Shown: piece by piece, positions 1 to 5,441 of the stretch
Layout: each line of letters starts with the position of its first letter
How positions within the stretch are numbered: position 1 is the first letter of the stretch
Assembly (NCBI GenBank): GCA_947485035.1
Contig: CANKQN010000067.1
Coordinates: 1-5,517, forward strand
Source: Rickettsiales bacterium
GTDB taxonomy: Bacteria; Pseudomonadota; Alphaproteobacteria; Rickettsiales; Deianiraeaceae
Reading direction: 5' to 3'
DNA: 5,517 nt
Made by a program: the position numbers and the translations under genes
The notes under the pieces: generated by a model
Told to the model about the DNA's origin: nothing
What the model saw: only the letters and a program-made list of their open reading frames with translations
The model's database searches: none

Positions 1-550
1 GGTCGAGGTGGTCTGGACTAAGATTTGTTATTGCCGATATTTCAAATTCAACGCCGTGTGTCAATTCAATTTGAGCACTCGAAATTTCCACGGCACAAAT
101 ATCTGCGTTTTGAGCGTTTTCAAAAGGCGAAACACCAATATTCCCACACAGTGCGGAATTTAACTCGCCATGAGTGAAAATATGGTTTAGAAGCGTAACT
201 GTTGTCGATTTCCCGTTTGTTCCAGTCACGGAAAAATATTTCTTCTGCGGAAACAATTCTATAAACAGTTGGATATCTGAAACCATAGGAATTTTTCCGT
301 TTTCTGCGAATGTGATGAATTGGTTTGTCAGATTTTGTTGGCGGGAATATTGCGTTGAAATTCCGGGACTAACAATTAAACGACGAATACCAAGTGACGA
401 TTGTGGTACTTCGTTAACAATTTTTTTTGGAAAATCAATTGATGCTTGTGATTTGGGATTTTCGTCAAAGATTGTAAAATCTTCGCCAGAATTTTCAAAA
501 AATTTAGCAATAGCTCCACCCGTCCTGCCGTATCCAAGAATAATATTCAT
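1..550 (-). CDS. murD: UDP-N-acetylmuramoyl-L-alanine--D-glutamate ligase, N-terminal 183 residues (runs off left edge)
   Basis: Cytoplasmic Mur ligase that adds D-glutamate to UDP-MurNAc-L-Ala using ATP, a step of peptidoglycan precursor synthesis. The reading frame is open from the ATG at 550-548 to the left edge with no stop, so the C-terminal part (family length about 440 aa) is outside the window. Seen in order: N-terminal nucleotide-binding-like loop GYGRTG (residues 6-11), SPG (61-63), the Mur-ligase P-loop TGTNGKSTT (109-117, Lys114 in the ATP site), CGNIG (135-139), EISSAQIE (155-162, the counterpart of ELSSFQLE in E. coli MurD) and NLSPDHLD (176-183). This order and the short Rossmann-like N-terminus fit MurD better than MurC, MurE or MurF. 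The start lies 2 nt after the stop of the upstream regulator gene, with no Shine-Dalgarno sequence, so translation is probably coupled to that gene. The identification is near certain; the missing end cannot be judged. Confidence 0.95.
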   Translation of the reverse strand, partial: MNIILGYGRTGGAIAKFFENSGEDFTIFDENPKSQASIDFPKKIVNEVPQSSLGIRRLIVSPGISTQYSRQQNLTNQFITFAENGKIPMVSDIQLFIELFPQKKYFSVTGTNGKSTTVTLLNHIFTHGELNSALCGNIGVSPFENAQNADICAVEISSAQIELTHGVEFEISAITNLSPDHLD

Positions 551-552
551 AA

Positions 553-1065
553 CTATTTCATCGCTTGATAAGTTTTAAGAACTTGCAAAAATTCTTGTTG
601 TTTTTCCGGCTCAATTCTTGTTAGAATATCAATTAGTTCCAAAATAAAATTTTGCTTTTTTTCAATTGGAAGAATGCCTTCTGCAGCTTTTTTTGTAGAA
701 GATGTCTTTTCAGAAGCACCATCGCTAATTGGTTTCCAGTCCTCTGCAACATTTTGAATTGGCTGTGCCATTGTAAGCATTTCCATTGCGTTATCCTTCG
801 TTGAACCAACAACTGATGGAATGAAGTATGCGATTGGTATGTTGAAAAATTCAGCAACTTGCGTCAATAAATTCACGGACATTTTGTTCTTGCCGTTTTC
901 ATATTTTTGCGTTTGCTGAAGTGTTAGACCAAGAAATTTTGCAAGGTCTTCTTGTCTTTTGTGGAACATATTACGGGCGATACGAATGCGCATGCCAATC
1001 AGCCTGTCAATTTCACCGGCTGCTATTTTTTGACCTCTCTTGCGAGGTGTTACTATCTCTTGCAT
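553..1065 (-). CDS. Xre/HTH_3-family transcriptional regulator (alphaproteobacterial type), 170 aa
   Basis: Cytoplasmic DNA-binding protein of the lambda-repressor/Xre family. The helix-turn-helix domain spans about residues 21-82: QEDLAKFLGLT (38-48) gives the first two helices, LQQTQKYENGKNKM (49-62) the recognition helix and turn, and LLTQVAEFFNIPIAYF (66-81) the closing helices. This closely follows the pattern of a regulator family abundant in alphaproteobacteria. Residues 83-135 are a Ser/Lys/Ala-rich, probably flexible linker. Residues 136-168 (KKQNFILELIDILTRIEPEKQQEFL and on) look helical and may mediate dimerisation. The start at 1065 is preferred because the basic N-terminal stretch before the HTH is usual in this family; there is no Shine-Dalgarno sequence. 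It is the first gene of a likely two-gene unit with murD (2 nt gap, stop TAG). Its target is unknown. Autoregulation or control of the divergent purL operon is inference from position only. Confidence 0.9.
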   Translation of the reverse strand: MQEIVTPRKRGQKIAAGEIDRLIGMRIRIARNMFHKRQEDLAKFLGLTLQQTQKYENGKNKMSVNLLTQVAEFFNIPIAYFIPSVVGSTKDNAMEMLTMAQPIQNVAEDWKPISDGASEKTSSTKKAAEGILPIEKKQNFILELIDILTRIEPEKQQEFLQVLKTYQAMK

Positions 1066-1103
1066 TGTGTTGTAAATGATTTAGGTTAAATTATTCAATT
1101 CAT

Positions 1104-1121
1104 AAGGTTATCATATAACTT
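1104..1121. promoter_or_regulatory. Candidate operator: imperfect inverted repeat over the xre -10 region
   Basis: The arms GTTAT (1107-1111) and ATAAC (1115-1119) are perfectly inverted around a 3-bp centre (CAT). They extend to AAGGTTAT and ATAACTT with one extra G in the left arm. The element overlaps the proposed -10 hexamer of the regulator's own promoter, where an autoregulating Xre protein would bind. Short AT-rich inverted repeats arise easily by chance in such DNA, so this is only a candidate. Confidence 0.3.
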
Positions 1122-1147
1122 ATAATACATATTATTATAAAATTCAA
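1119..1147 (-). promoter_or_regulatory. Putative sigma-70-type promoter for xre-murD
   Basis: On the minus strand, TTGAAT (1147-1142) serves as -35 and TATAAG (1124-1119) as -10, separated by 17 nt, the optimal spacing. Each hexamer matches the consensus (TTGACA, TATAAT) at most positions. Transcription would start near 1112, giving a leader of about 47 nt before the ATG at 1065. AT-rich DNA yields such matches easily, so confidence is moderate. Confidence 0.4.
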
Positions 1148-1281
1148 GAAAAACAGATATTTTTTATATAAAAAAATGCTTTTTCGTCAAAGATTTTTAT
1201 TATAAATATTTTTTTAAAATTTCAAGTATTTATTAAACAATTTGAGATTGTAAAATTTTTCTGGAAAATTGCGATAAATCC

Positions 1282-1306
1282 ACGGTAAATTTGCATTTTA
1301 TGCCGT
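1282..1306. repeat. Imperfect inverted repeat upstream of the purL promoter
   Basis: ACGG (1282-1285) and CCGT (1303-1306) form inverted outer arms. AT-rich inner arms (TAAAT and ATTTTA) also pair if bulges are allowed. It is one of the few GC-containing symmetric elements in this gap and lies about 70-95 bp upstream of the predicted purL transcription start. It could be a regulator site. It does not match the E. coli PurR operator well, and chance is a fair alternative. Confidence 0.25.
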
Positions 1307-1340
1307 TGGTAATAAAAAATTAATGTCCAATATTTTCTTC

Positions 1341-1370
1341 TTGACTACTACACAAAATGGTTTTTATGGT
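1341..1370 (+). promoter_or_regulatory. Putative sigma-70-type promoter for the purL-kdsD-bolA operon
   Basis: TTGACT (1341-1346, 5 of 6 consensus positions) and TATGGT (1365-1370, 4 of 6) are separated by 18 nt. Transcription would start near 1377, leaving a leader of only about 17 nt before the purL ATG at 1394. A leader this short leaves no room for an attenuator or riboswitch and fits the absence of a Shine-Dalgarno sequence. This is the best -35/-10 pair I see on this strand in the gap. Confidence 0.5.
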
Positions 1371-1393
1371 GTGAAAAAATAAATTTTCTTGCC

Positions 1394-3709
1394 ATGTATA
1401 ACATCGAAATCACGCCTGAAATCTTAAAAACTCACAAACTAAACGATGAAGACTATACAAAAATTGAATCAATTTTGGGAAGAAAGCCAAATTTAGTCGA
1501 ACTTGGAATTTTTTCGGCAATGTGGTCGGAACATTGTTCTTATAAAACAACAAGAATGCACTTAAAACACATGCACACAAAGGGCGAGCAAGTAATTTGT
1601 GGTCCCGGCGAAAACGCAGGAATTATTGATGGAGGTGATAACGATGCAATAATTTTCAAAATGGAATCGCATAATCATCCATCGTTTATTGAACCATTTT
1701 CTGGTGCAGCAACTGGTGTTGGTGGAATTTTGCGTGATATTTTCACAATGGGAGCAAGACCAATTGCCAATGTTAATTCTTTGCGTTTTGGAAATATTAA
1801 TGACAAAAACACAAAAAGATTACTCAAAGGCGTTACAAGCGGAATTTCATTTTACGGAAACTGCGTTGGTGTGCCAATGGTTGCAGGGGAATGCACATTT
1901 GATGATTCCTATAACGGAAATAACCTTGTGAATGCGATGTCCGTTGGACTTGCTCAAAAGGATAAAATCTTCTATTCGGCCGCATCATTCGTTGGTGCAA
2001 ATGTTGTTTATGTTGGAAATAAAACAGGAAAAGATGGAATTCATGGTGCATCAATGTCATCAGATTCCTTCTCATCACAGGATTCAAACGAAAAATCTAC
2101 CGTACAAGTCGGTGACCCATTCGTCGAAAAACTTCTAATTGAAGCCTGCCTTGAACTTATGCAAACCGATTGTGTTTTGGCAATTCAAGATATGGGAGCC
2201 GCTGGCTTAACATGCTCTTCCGTTGAAATGGCAGAAAAAGGTGGCACTGGAATTGAACTCAATGTGAATGCAATTCCGCAAAGGGCAAAAAACATGACAG
2301 CCTACGAAATTATGCTTTCGGAAAGTCAGGAAAGAATGCTGATTATTGTTAAACAAGAAAAGGAATGTGAAGCTCGCAAAATTTTCGAAAAATGGAACCT
2401 TGATTTTGCGATAATTGGAAAAATTACCGATACAAAAAACCTTGTAATCAAAGAAAACGACCAAATTGTTTGCGAAATTCCAATCGAGCCAATTTCCAGC
2501 CATGCACCAATTTACGATCGCCCTTCTGTTTCAAAAATTGACGAAGAAATCAAAGTTTCCAAGCCAACGAAATTGAACATCACGGAAAATCTGCTGAAAA
2601 TTCTTGCCTCGCCAAATGTTGCATCAAAGGAATTTATTTACCAAAAATACGATTCTGGAGTTCAAAATTCAGCTGTATTTGCGTGTGGAAACCAAGCGGG
2701 AGTTGTTCGTTATGGTAATATTAAAAGCGTTACTTTAAAAGAAGAGCATAATAAAAACTTCATTCTTTCGCAAACAATGCTTTCGAAAAAAGGCTGTGGA
2801 GCATTGAACTTCTTGCACGATATCAACACAAAAGAAATTTCCTATAAAACACAAAAAGCACTGGTGATTTCAAGCACTTGCACACCAAAATTTGTGAAAT
2901 CCAACGCAAAAATGGGTGCGGTTCACGCTGTTGTGGAATCGTATCGAAACATTTGTGCCAGTGGTGGAAAACCATCGGCTTTGACCAACTGCCTTAACTT
3001 TGGAAACCCAACAAACCCTGTTGTGATGGGGCAAATTAAGGATTCCATAGTTGGAATTTCTGAAGCGGCAAAGGTTTTAAATGTTCCCGTAATTTCAGGG
3101 AATGTTTCGCTTTATAACGAAACCGATGGCATATCTGTCAATCCAACACCTGCTATTGGAATGGTTGGAATTATGGACGATTACACAAAGGCAATTGGTA
3201 ACATTATCTCTTCCGAAGAAGACCATATTTTCCTTATCGGTGAACTTGGTTCACACTTGACTAACACAATTTACGCCGAAATTTGCGAAGAGATTGCGGG
3301 CGGTAAAATGCCAGATGTTGACCTTCAAACCGAAAAAACCACTGGTAAATTTATTCAAAGCGTCATAAATGACCGCATGCTTTCTGCTTGCTGCGATGTT
3401 TCAAACGGCGGACTGTTGGTTTCTCTGACAAAAATGTGCGTTAAGGGTGGCGTTGGTGTGAATTTAAACCTTTATGGATATTCAAATTTAGAACTTATAA
3501 CACTGCTTTTCAACGAAACTTGCGGGCGATACATTTGCATCGTTCCAAAGGGGGAATCGATTTCATTCGTTGAAAAAGCCGTTGCCAATAACATAATTTA
3601 CACACAAATTGGTTTTACAACAGGCACGGAAATTTGTATAAATGATGAGAAAATTTCCCTTGCACAATGCAAGGAGGCTCTAAATTCTTTAGCACATTTT
3701 TTTAGTTAA
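1394..3709 (+). CDS. purL: Phosphoribosylformylglycinamidine synthase subunit PurL (small, PurS/PurQ-dependent type), 771 aa
   Basis: ATP-dependent synthetase of the fourth step of de novo purine synthesis, converting FGAR to FGAM. In the small form PurL works in the cytoplasm with PurQ (glutaminase) and PurS; neither is in the window. Landmarks: AMWSEHCSYK (42-51) and ESHNHPS (91-97) with the conserved active-site histidines, GAATGVGGILRD (104-115), TVQVGDPFVEKLL (236-248), YEIMLSESQERML (304-316), TNCLNFGNP (531-539), SGNVSLYNET (568-577), PTPAIGMVG (584-592) and CDVSNGGL (667-674). The N- and C-terminal halves of the PurM-like fold are complete. Length is somewhat above the usual 730-745 aa; the excess seems to be one insertion at about residues 441-487. 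The ATG has no Shine-Dalgarno sequence, but the protein start fits the family (ITPEIL, then the linker helix). It is the first gene of an operon with kdsD, whose ATG begins 2 nt after the purL stop. Confidence 0.97.
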   Translation: MYNIEITPEILKTHKLNDEDYTKIESILGRKPNLVELGIFSAMWSEHCSYKTTRMHLKHMHTKGEQVICGPGENAGIIDGGDNDAIIFKMESHNHPSFIEPFSGAATGVGGILRDIFTMGARPIANVNSLRFGNINDKNTKRLLKGVTSGISFYGNCVGVPMVAGECTFDDSYNGNNLVNAMSVGLAQKDKIFYSAASFVGANVVYVGNKTGKDGIHGASMSSDSFSSQDSNEKSTVQVGDPFVEKLLIEACLELMQTDCVLAIQDMGAAGLTCSSVEMAEKGGTGIELNVNAIPQRAKNMTAYEIMLSESQERMLIIVKQEKECEARKIFEKWNLDFAIIGKITDTKNLVIKENDQIVCEIPIEPISSHAPIYDRPSVSKIDEEIKVSKPTKLNITENLLKILASPNVASKEFIYQKYDSGVQNSAVFACGNQAGVVRYGNIKSVTLKEEHNKNFILSQTMLSKKGCGALNFLHDINTKEISYKTQKALVISSTCTPKFVKSNAKMGAVHAVVESYRNICASGGKPSALTNCLNFGNPTNPVVMGQIKDSIVGISEAAKVLNVPVISGNVSLYNETDGISVNPTPAIGMVGIMDDYTKAIGNIISSEEDHIFLIGELGSHLTNTIYAEICEEIAGGKMPDVDLQTEKTTGKFIQSVINDRMLSACCDVSNGGLLVSLTKMCVKGGVGVNLNLYGYSNLELITLLFNETCGRYICIVPKGESISFVEKAVANNIIYTQIGFTTGTEICINDEKISLAQCKEALNSLAHFFS

Positions 3710-3710
3710 A

Positions 3711-4649
3711 ATGAATATCATTACAGAGGCAAAACACGCACTTTCAACACAAATAAATGGTCTGAATGATATTTTGACTGTTTTGGACGAAAATTTTATG
3801 AAAATTGTTGAAATCATTGCAAATTGTAAAGGGCATATAATCATTTCTGGCGTTGGAAAAAGTGGAAATATTGCAACAAAAATTGCCTCAACAATGTCAT
3901 CAATTGGTATTCCTGCATTTTTTCTTGACCCATTCAACGCAGGACACGGCGACATTGGCGTTATAATGCCAAGCGATGCCATAATTTTCCTTTCCAATTC
4001 AGGTGAAAGTTTGGAAATTATGTCGCTTTTGCACTATGCAAAAAGCAATGGAAATGTTACAATTGCGATAACACGAGACGCAAAATCCACAATATCCACA
4101 AACGCAGACTTCGCAATTTCTCTGCCAAAATCACTGGAAGCAAGCGATCTTATGGCACCAACAACATCAACTACACAAATGCTTGTTATCGGAGACTGCC
4201 TCGCGGTATGTGCCTCAAAACTGAAAAATTTTACAAAAGAGCAATACGCCAAACTTCACCCAAGTGGCATTTTAGGCATGAAAATTGCGAAAATTAGCAC
4301 AATTATGAACACCGAAATTTCAACTGTTGACTGTGACTGCAACATTATCCAAGTTTTGGAGGCAATGTCCCGCAATTCCAATGGTTTTTGTTGTGTAACT
4401 AAAAATGAAAAAGCATTTGGAATTATTACCGACGGTGATATTCGTCGCTTTATTTTGAAGTCAAACGGCGAAATTTCCCATTCAAAAGCGATAGATATTT
4501 GCAATACGAATCCTAAATTGTTAAGCGAAAATTCTTATATATTCGATGCAATAGAGATAATGAAAGTGAGCAGAATTTCTTCCGTTGTTGTTACGAATTC
4601 AAACTTAAAACCAATTGGTTTTGTCGCCCGCAATCAGTTTGATATATAA
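3711..4649 (+). CDS. kdsD: D-arabinose 5-phosphate isomerase, SIS plus two CBS domains (KdsD/KpsF family), 312 aa
   Basis: Interconverts D-ribulose 5-phosphate and D-arabinose 5-phosphate, the first step towards Kdo for LPS inner core (or Kdo-containing capsule); cytoplasmic. The SIS domain covers about residues 30-190, with GVGKSGNIA (47-55), HGDIG (79-83), SNSGES (95-100), APTTSTT (149-155) and HPSGILG (183-189). By eye, Lys50, Glu102, Glu143 and His183 correspond to the residues proposed as catalytic in E. coli KdsD (Lys59, Glu111, Glu152, His193). Two CBS repeats follow (about 198-250, ending in TDGDIRRFI, and 262-312), the full-length architecture. Oddity: the segment usually reading HP.EA.HGD is DPFNAGHGD (73-81), with Asp in place of the first His. 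There is only 1 nt between the purL stop and this ATG, so translation is probably coupled; no Shine-Dalgarno sequence is seen. KpsF (capsule) cannot be told from KdsD by sequence alone, but no capsule genes are nearby. Confidence 0.94.
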   Translation: MNIITEAKHALSTQINGLNDILTVLDENFMKIVEIIANCKGHIIISGVGKSGNIATKIASTMSSIGIPAFFLDPFNAGHGDIGVIMPSDAIIFLSNSGESLEIMSLLHYAKSNGNVTIAITRDAKSTISTNADFAISLPKSLEASDLMAPTTSTTQMLVIGDCLAVCASKLKNFTKEQYAKLHPSGILGMKIAKISTIMNTEISTVDCDCNIIQVLEAMSRNSNGFCCVTKNEKAFGIITDGDIRRFILKSNGEISHSKAIDICNTNPKLLSENSYIFDAIEIMKVSRISSVVVTNSNLKPIGFVARNQFDI

Positions 4650-4653
4650 AAAA

Positions 4654-4923
4654 ATGGAGCAAAAACTGCACGAAATTATCGCTTCAACCCTGCACGCAAT
4701 TGATATCAAGGGTTTTACGATTACGATTGACAATGTTTCGCACAAACACGCTTCTCATTTCACGGGCAATGGTAACACGCATTTTGTCATAACGGTTAAA
4801 TCTGATGAGTTACTCACAAGAAAACTATTAGAAAGGCATAGAATTTTAAATGATGCAACGGCAAATTTGATGAACGAAATTCACTCAATATCATTCAAGG
4901 TTATTTCGCAATCTGTGCGGTAA
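4654..4923 (+). CDS. bolA: BolA family protein, 89 aa
   Basis: Small cytoplasmic BolA-fold protein. Family members partner with monothiol glutaredoxins (Grx4 type) and bind or shuttle [2Fe-2S] clusters; some also affect morphology and stress responses. Seen: N-terminal helix MEQKLHEIIASTLHA, the loop SHKHASHFTGNGNTHF (29-44) with several histidines as possible cluster ligands, and the family signature ERHRILN (60-66) followed by EIHSISFKVI (75-84). The RHR signature fits BolA rather than the IbaG/YrbA subgroup. The start at 4654 is chosen over an in-frame ATG at 4615, which would overlap kdsD and add 13 residues read from kdsD sequence; the family begins at the MEQKL helix. It lies 4 nt after the kdsD stop and is the last gene of the operon. 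In alphaproteobacteria bolA is usually followed by grxD; here it is followed by a convergent minus-strand gene. Confidence 0.93.
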   Translation: MEQKLHEIIASTLHAIDIKGFTITIDNVSHKHASHFTGNGNTHFVITVKSDELLTRKLLERHRILNDATANLMNEIHSISFKVISQSVR

Positions 4924-4954
4924 TTATACCAAAATGACACTAATATAAAAAACA

Positions 4955-5122
4955 CTATTTGCCTTTACTTGGAATAAGTTTATTCATTACATCACTAAAA
5001 CTCATTTCAATCTTAAATAAGTCTGCACCTCTACCTTTTGGGTTGCGAACTTCACCTTTTTTGATATTCGTTGCTTTTGTTTTAGTTTGTGGTTTTATAT
5101 TTTGCAAGGGAGATTTTATCAT
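4955..5122 (-). CDS. Hypothetical small basic protein, 55 aa, downstream of the HNH gene
   Basis: I do not recognise this gene. The ORF runs from ATG at 5122 to TAG at 4957-4955. The product is lysine-rich (11 Lys and 2 Arg against 4 acidic residues), with a Lys/Gln/Thr-rich, probably disordered N-terminal half. A more structured C-terminal part contains GEVRNPKGRGADLF (23-36) and then MSFSDVMNKLI. The NPKGR string resembles a motif near the N-terminus of some phage-related proteins, but the similarity is too short to assign a family. No membrane segment or signal peptide. It starts 7 nt after the HNH stop on the same strand, which suggests co-transcription, and ends 31 nt from the convergent bolA stop with no clear terminator between. 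No Shine-Dalgarno sequence. It could be a chance ORF, but its position and non-random C-terminus favour a real gene. Confidence 0.5.
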   Translation of the reverse strand: MIKSPLQNIKPQTKTKATNIKKGEVRNPKGRGADLFKIEMSFSDVMNKLIPSKGK

Positions 5123-5129
5123 ATTATTG

Positions 5130-5441
5130 TCATGATTTAAAGATATTATTTTTGTGGTATTCTAAATATTCACATCTTTTAAGATTAAAGATTAAATTAC
5201 ATTCTTGTGGAATATTGAGTTTTTGAATATTATAATCTGATAAATAAGGCGAAATTAAGATTTTTGCATTTTTATCTTTGTATATTTTTTCAATAGTAAT
5301 TAAACCACAGTCAAAAAGCTTATCATAAGTTGGTGCTAACAGAAGACCGTTATACTTATCCACCCTTTCTGCATTTGAATCACATTTTGCCCATGGTTTT
5401 ATATGGCTTGCAATTAGCATTCGTTTAGTTGAAGTGAACAT
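5130..5441 (-). CDS. HNH endonuclease, C-terminal catalytic half (N-terminally truncated or frameshifted), 103 codons
   Basis: Contains the core of an HNH endonuclease of the HNH_2-like group often seen in stand-alone or restriction-associated nucleases. LIASHIKPW (9-17) carries the first His (13), ERVDKYNGLLLAP (25-37) the Asn (31), and YDKLFDCGLI (39-48) the last metal-site region. The tail, with YLEYHKNNIF (92-101), is also typical of this group. Family members are normally far longer, with 100 or more residues and often a Cys-containing motif before the ASHI segment. Here the frame is closed by three stops within the 76 nt upstream of the ATG at 5441, so this ATG lies inside what should be a larger gene. 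The C-terminus is complete (TGA at 5132-5130). The segment is clearly more AT-rich than purL, which suggests acquired DNA. It may be a decayed remnant, or the frame may be broken by a sequencing error. Specificity and activity are unknown. Confidence 0.75.
   Translation of the reverse strand: MFTSTKRMLIASHIKPWAKCDSNAERVDKYNGLLLAPTYDKLFDCGLITIEKIYKDKNAKILISPYLSDYNIQKLNIPQECNLIFNLKRCEYLEYHKNNIFKS

Larger units (their letters stand above)
1066..1393. other. Divergent intergenic region between xre-murD and purL-kdsD-bolA
   Basis: This 328-bp gap holds no ORF longer than about 10 codons with a usable start and no tRNA-like or riboswitch-like structure that I can recognise. It is very AT-rich with many T and A runs, including a perfect 16-bp palindrome (six T, ATAT, six A) at 1160-1175. 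It separates two divergent transcription units, so it should carry both promoters. One candidate for each strand is listed separately. The stretch between them (about 1150-1280) shows nothing else I can support. Confidence 0.7.

Noticed and set aside
174..578. 134-codon plus-strand ORF
   Set aside because: It lies antisense to murD, whose minus-strand frame shows the full set of Mur-ligase motifs. The plus-strand product has no recognisable domain.
633..857. 74-codon minus-strand ORF inside the Xre gene
   Set aside because: Alternative frame of the regulator gene with no domain features.
1160..1175. 16-bp palindrome of six T, ATAT and six A as a terminator or binding site
   Set aside because: Pure A/T palindromes arise readily from homopolymer runs, and it lies between divergent promoters where no transcript needs ending.
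1689..2138. Two plus-strand ORFs (1689-1931 and 1932-2138) in another frame of purL
   Set aside because: Both lie wholly inside purL and give products of unusual composition with no motif; they are frame shadows.
2207..2503. 98-codon minus-strand ORF within purL (and a similar one at 1833-2087)
   Set aside because: Antisense to strongly conserved PurL sequence; Phe/His-rich products with no family features.
3671..3677. AAGGAGG as a ribosome binding site for kdsD
   Set aside because: It is 33 nt before the kdsD ATG, too far, and encodes conserved-frame PurL residues (Lys-Glu).
3689..4504. Three minus-strand ORFs (3689-3997, 4034-4252, 4256-4504)
   Set aside because: All lie antisense to kdsD, which is clearly coding on the plus strand.
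4615..4653. Upstream in-frame ATG giving a 102-residue BolA
   Set aside because: It would overlap kdsD by 35 bp, and the extra 13 residues are just kdsD sequence read in another frame. The BolA family starts at the helix beginning at 4654.
4924..4954. Bidirectional terminator between bolA and the convergent small ORF
   Set aside because: I found no GC-containing stem followed by a T run on either strand.
5130..5132. TGA at the end of the HNH ORF read as tryptophan, fusing it to the small ORF
   Set aside because: The frame meets TAA two codons later, and tryptophan is encoded by TGG at conserved sites in the window, so there is no sign of recoding.
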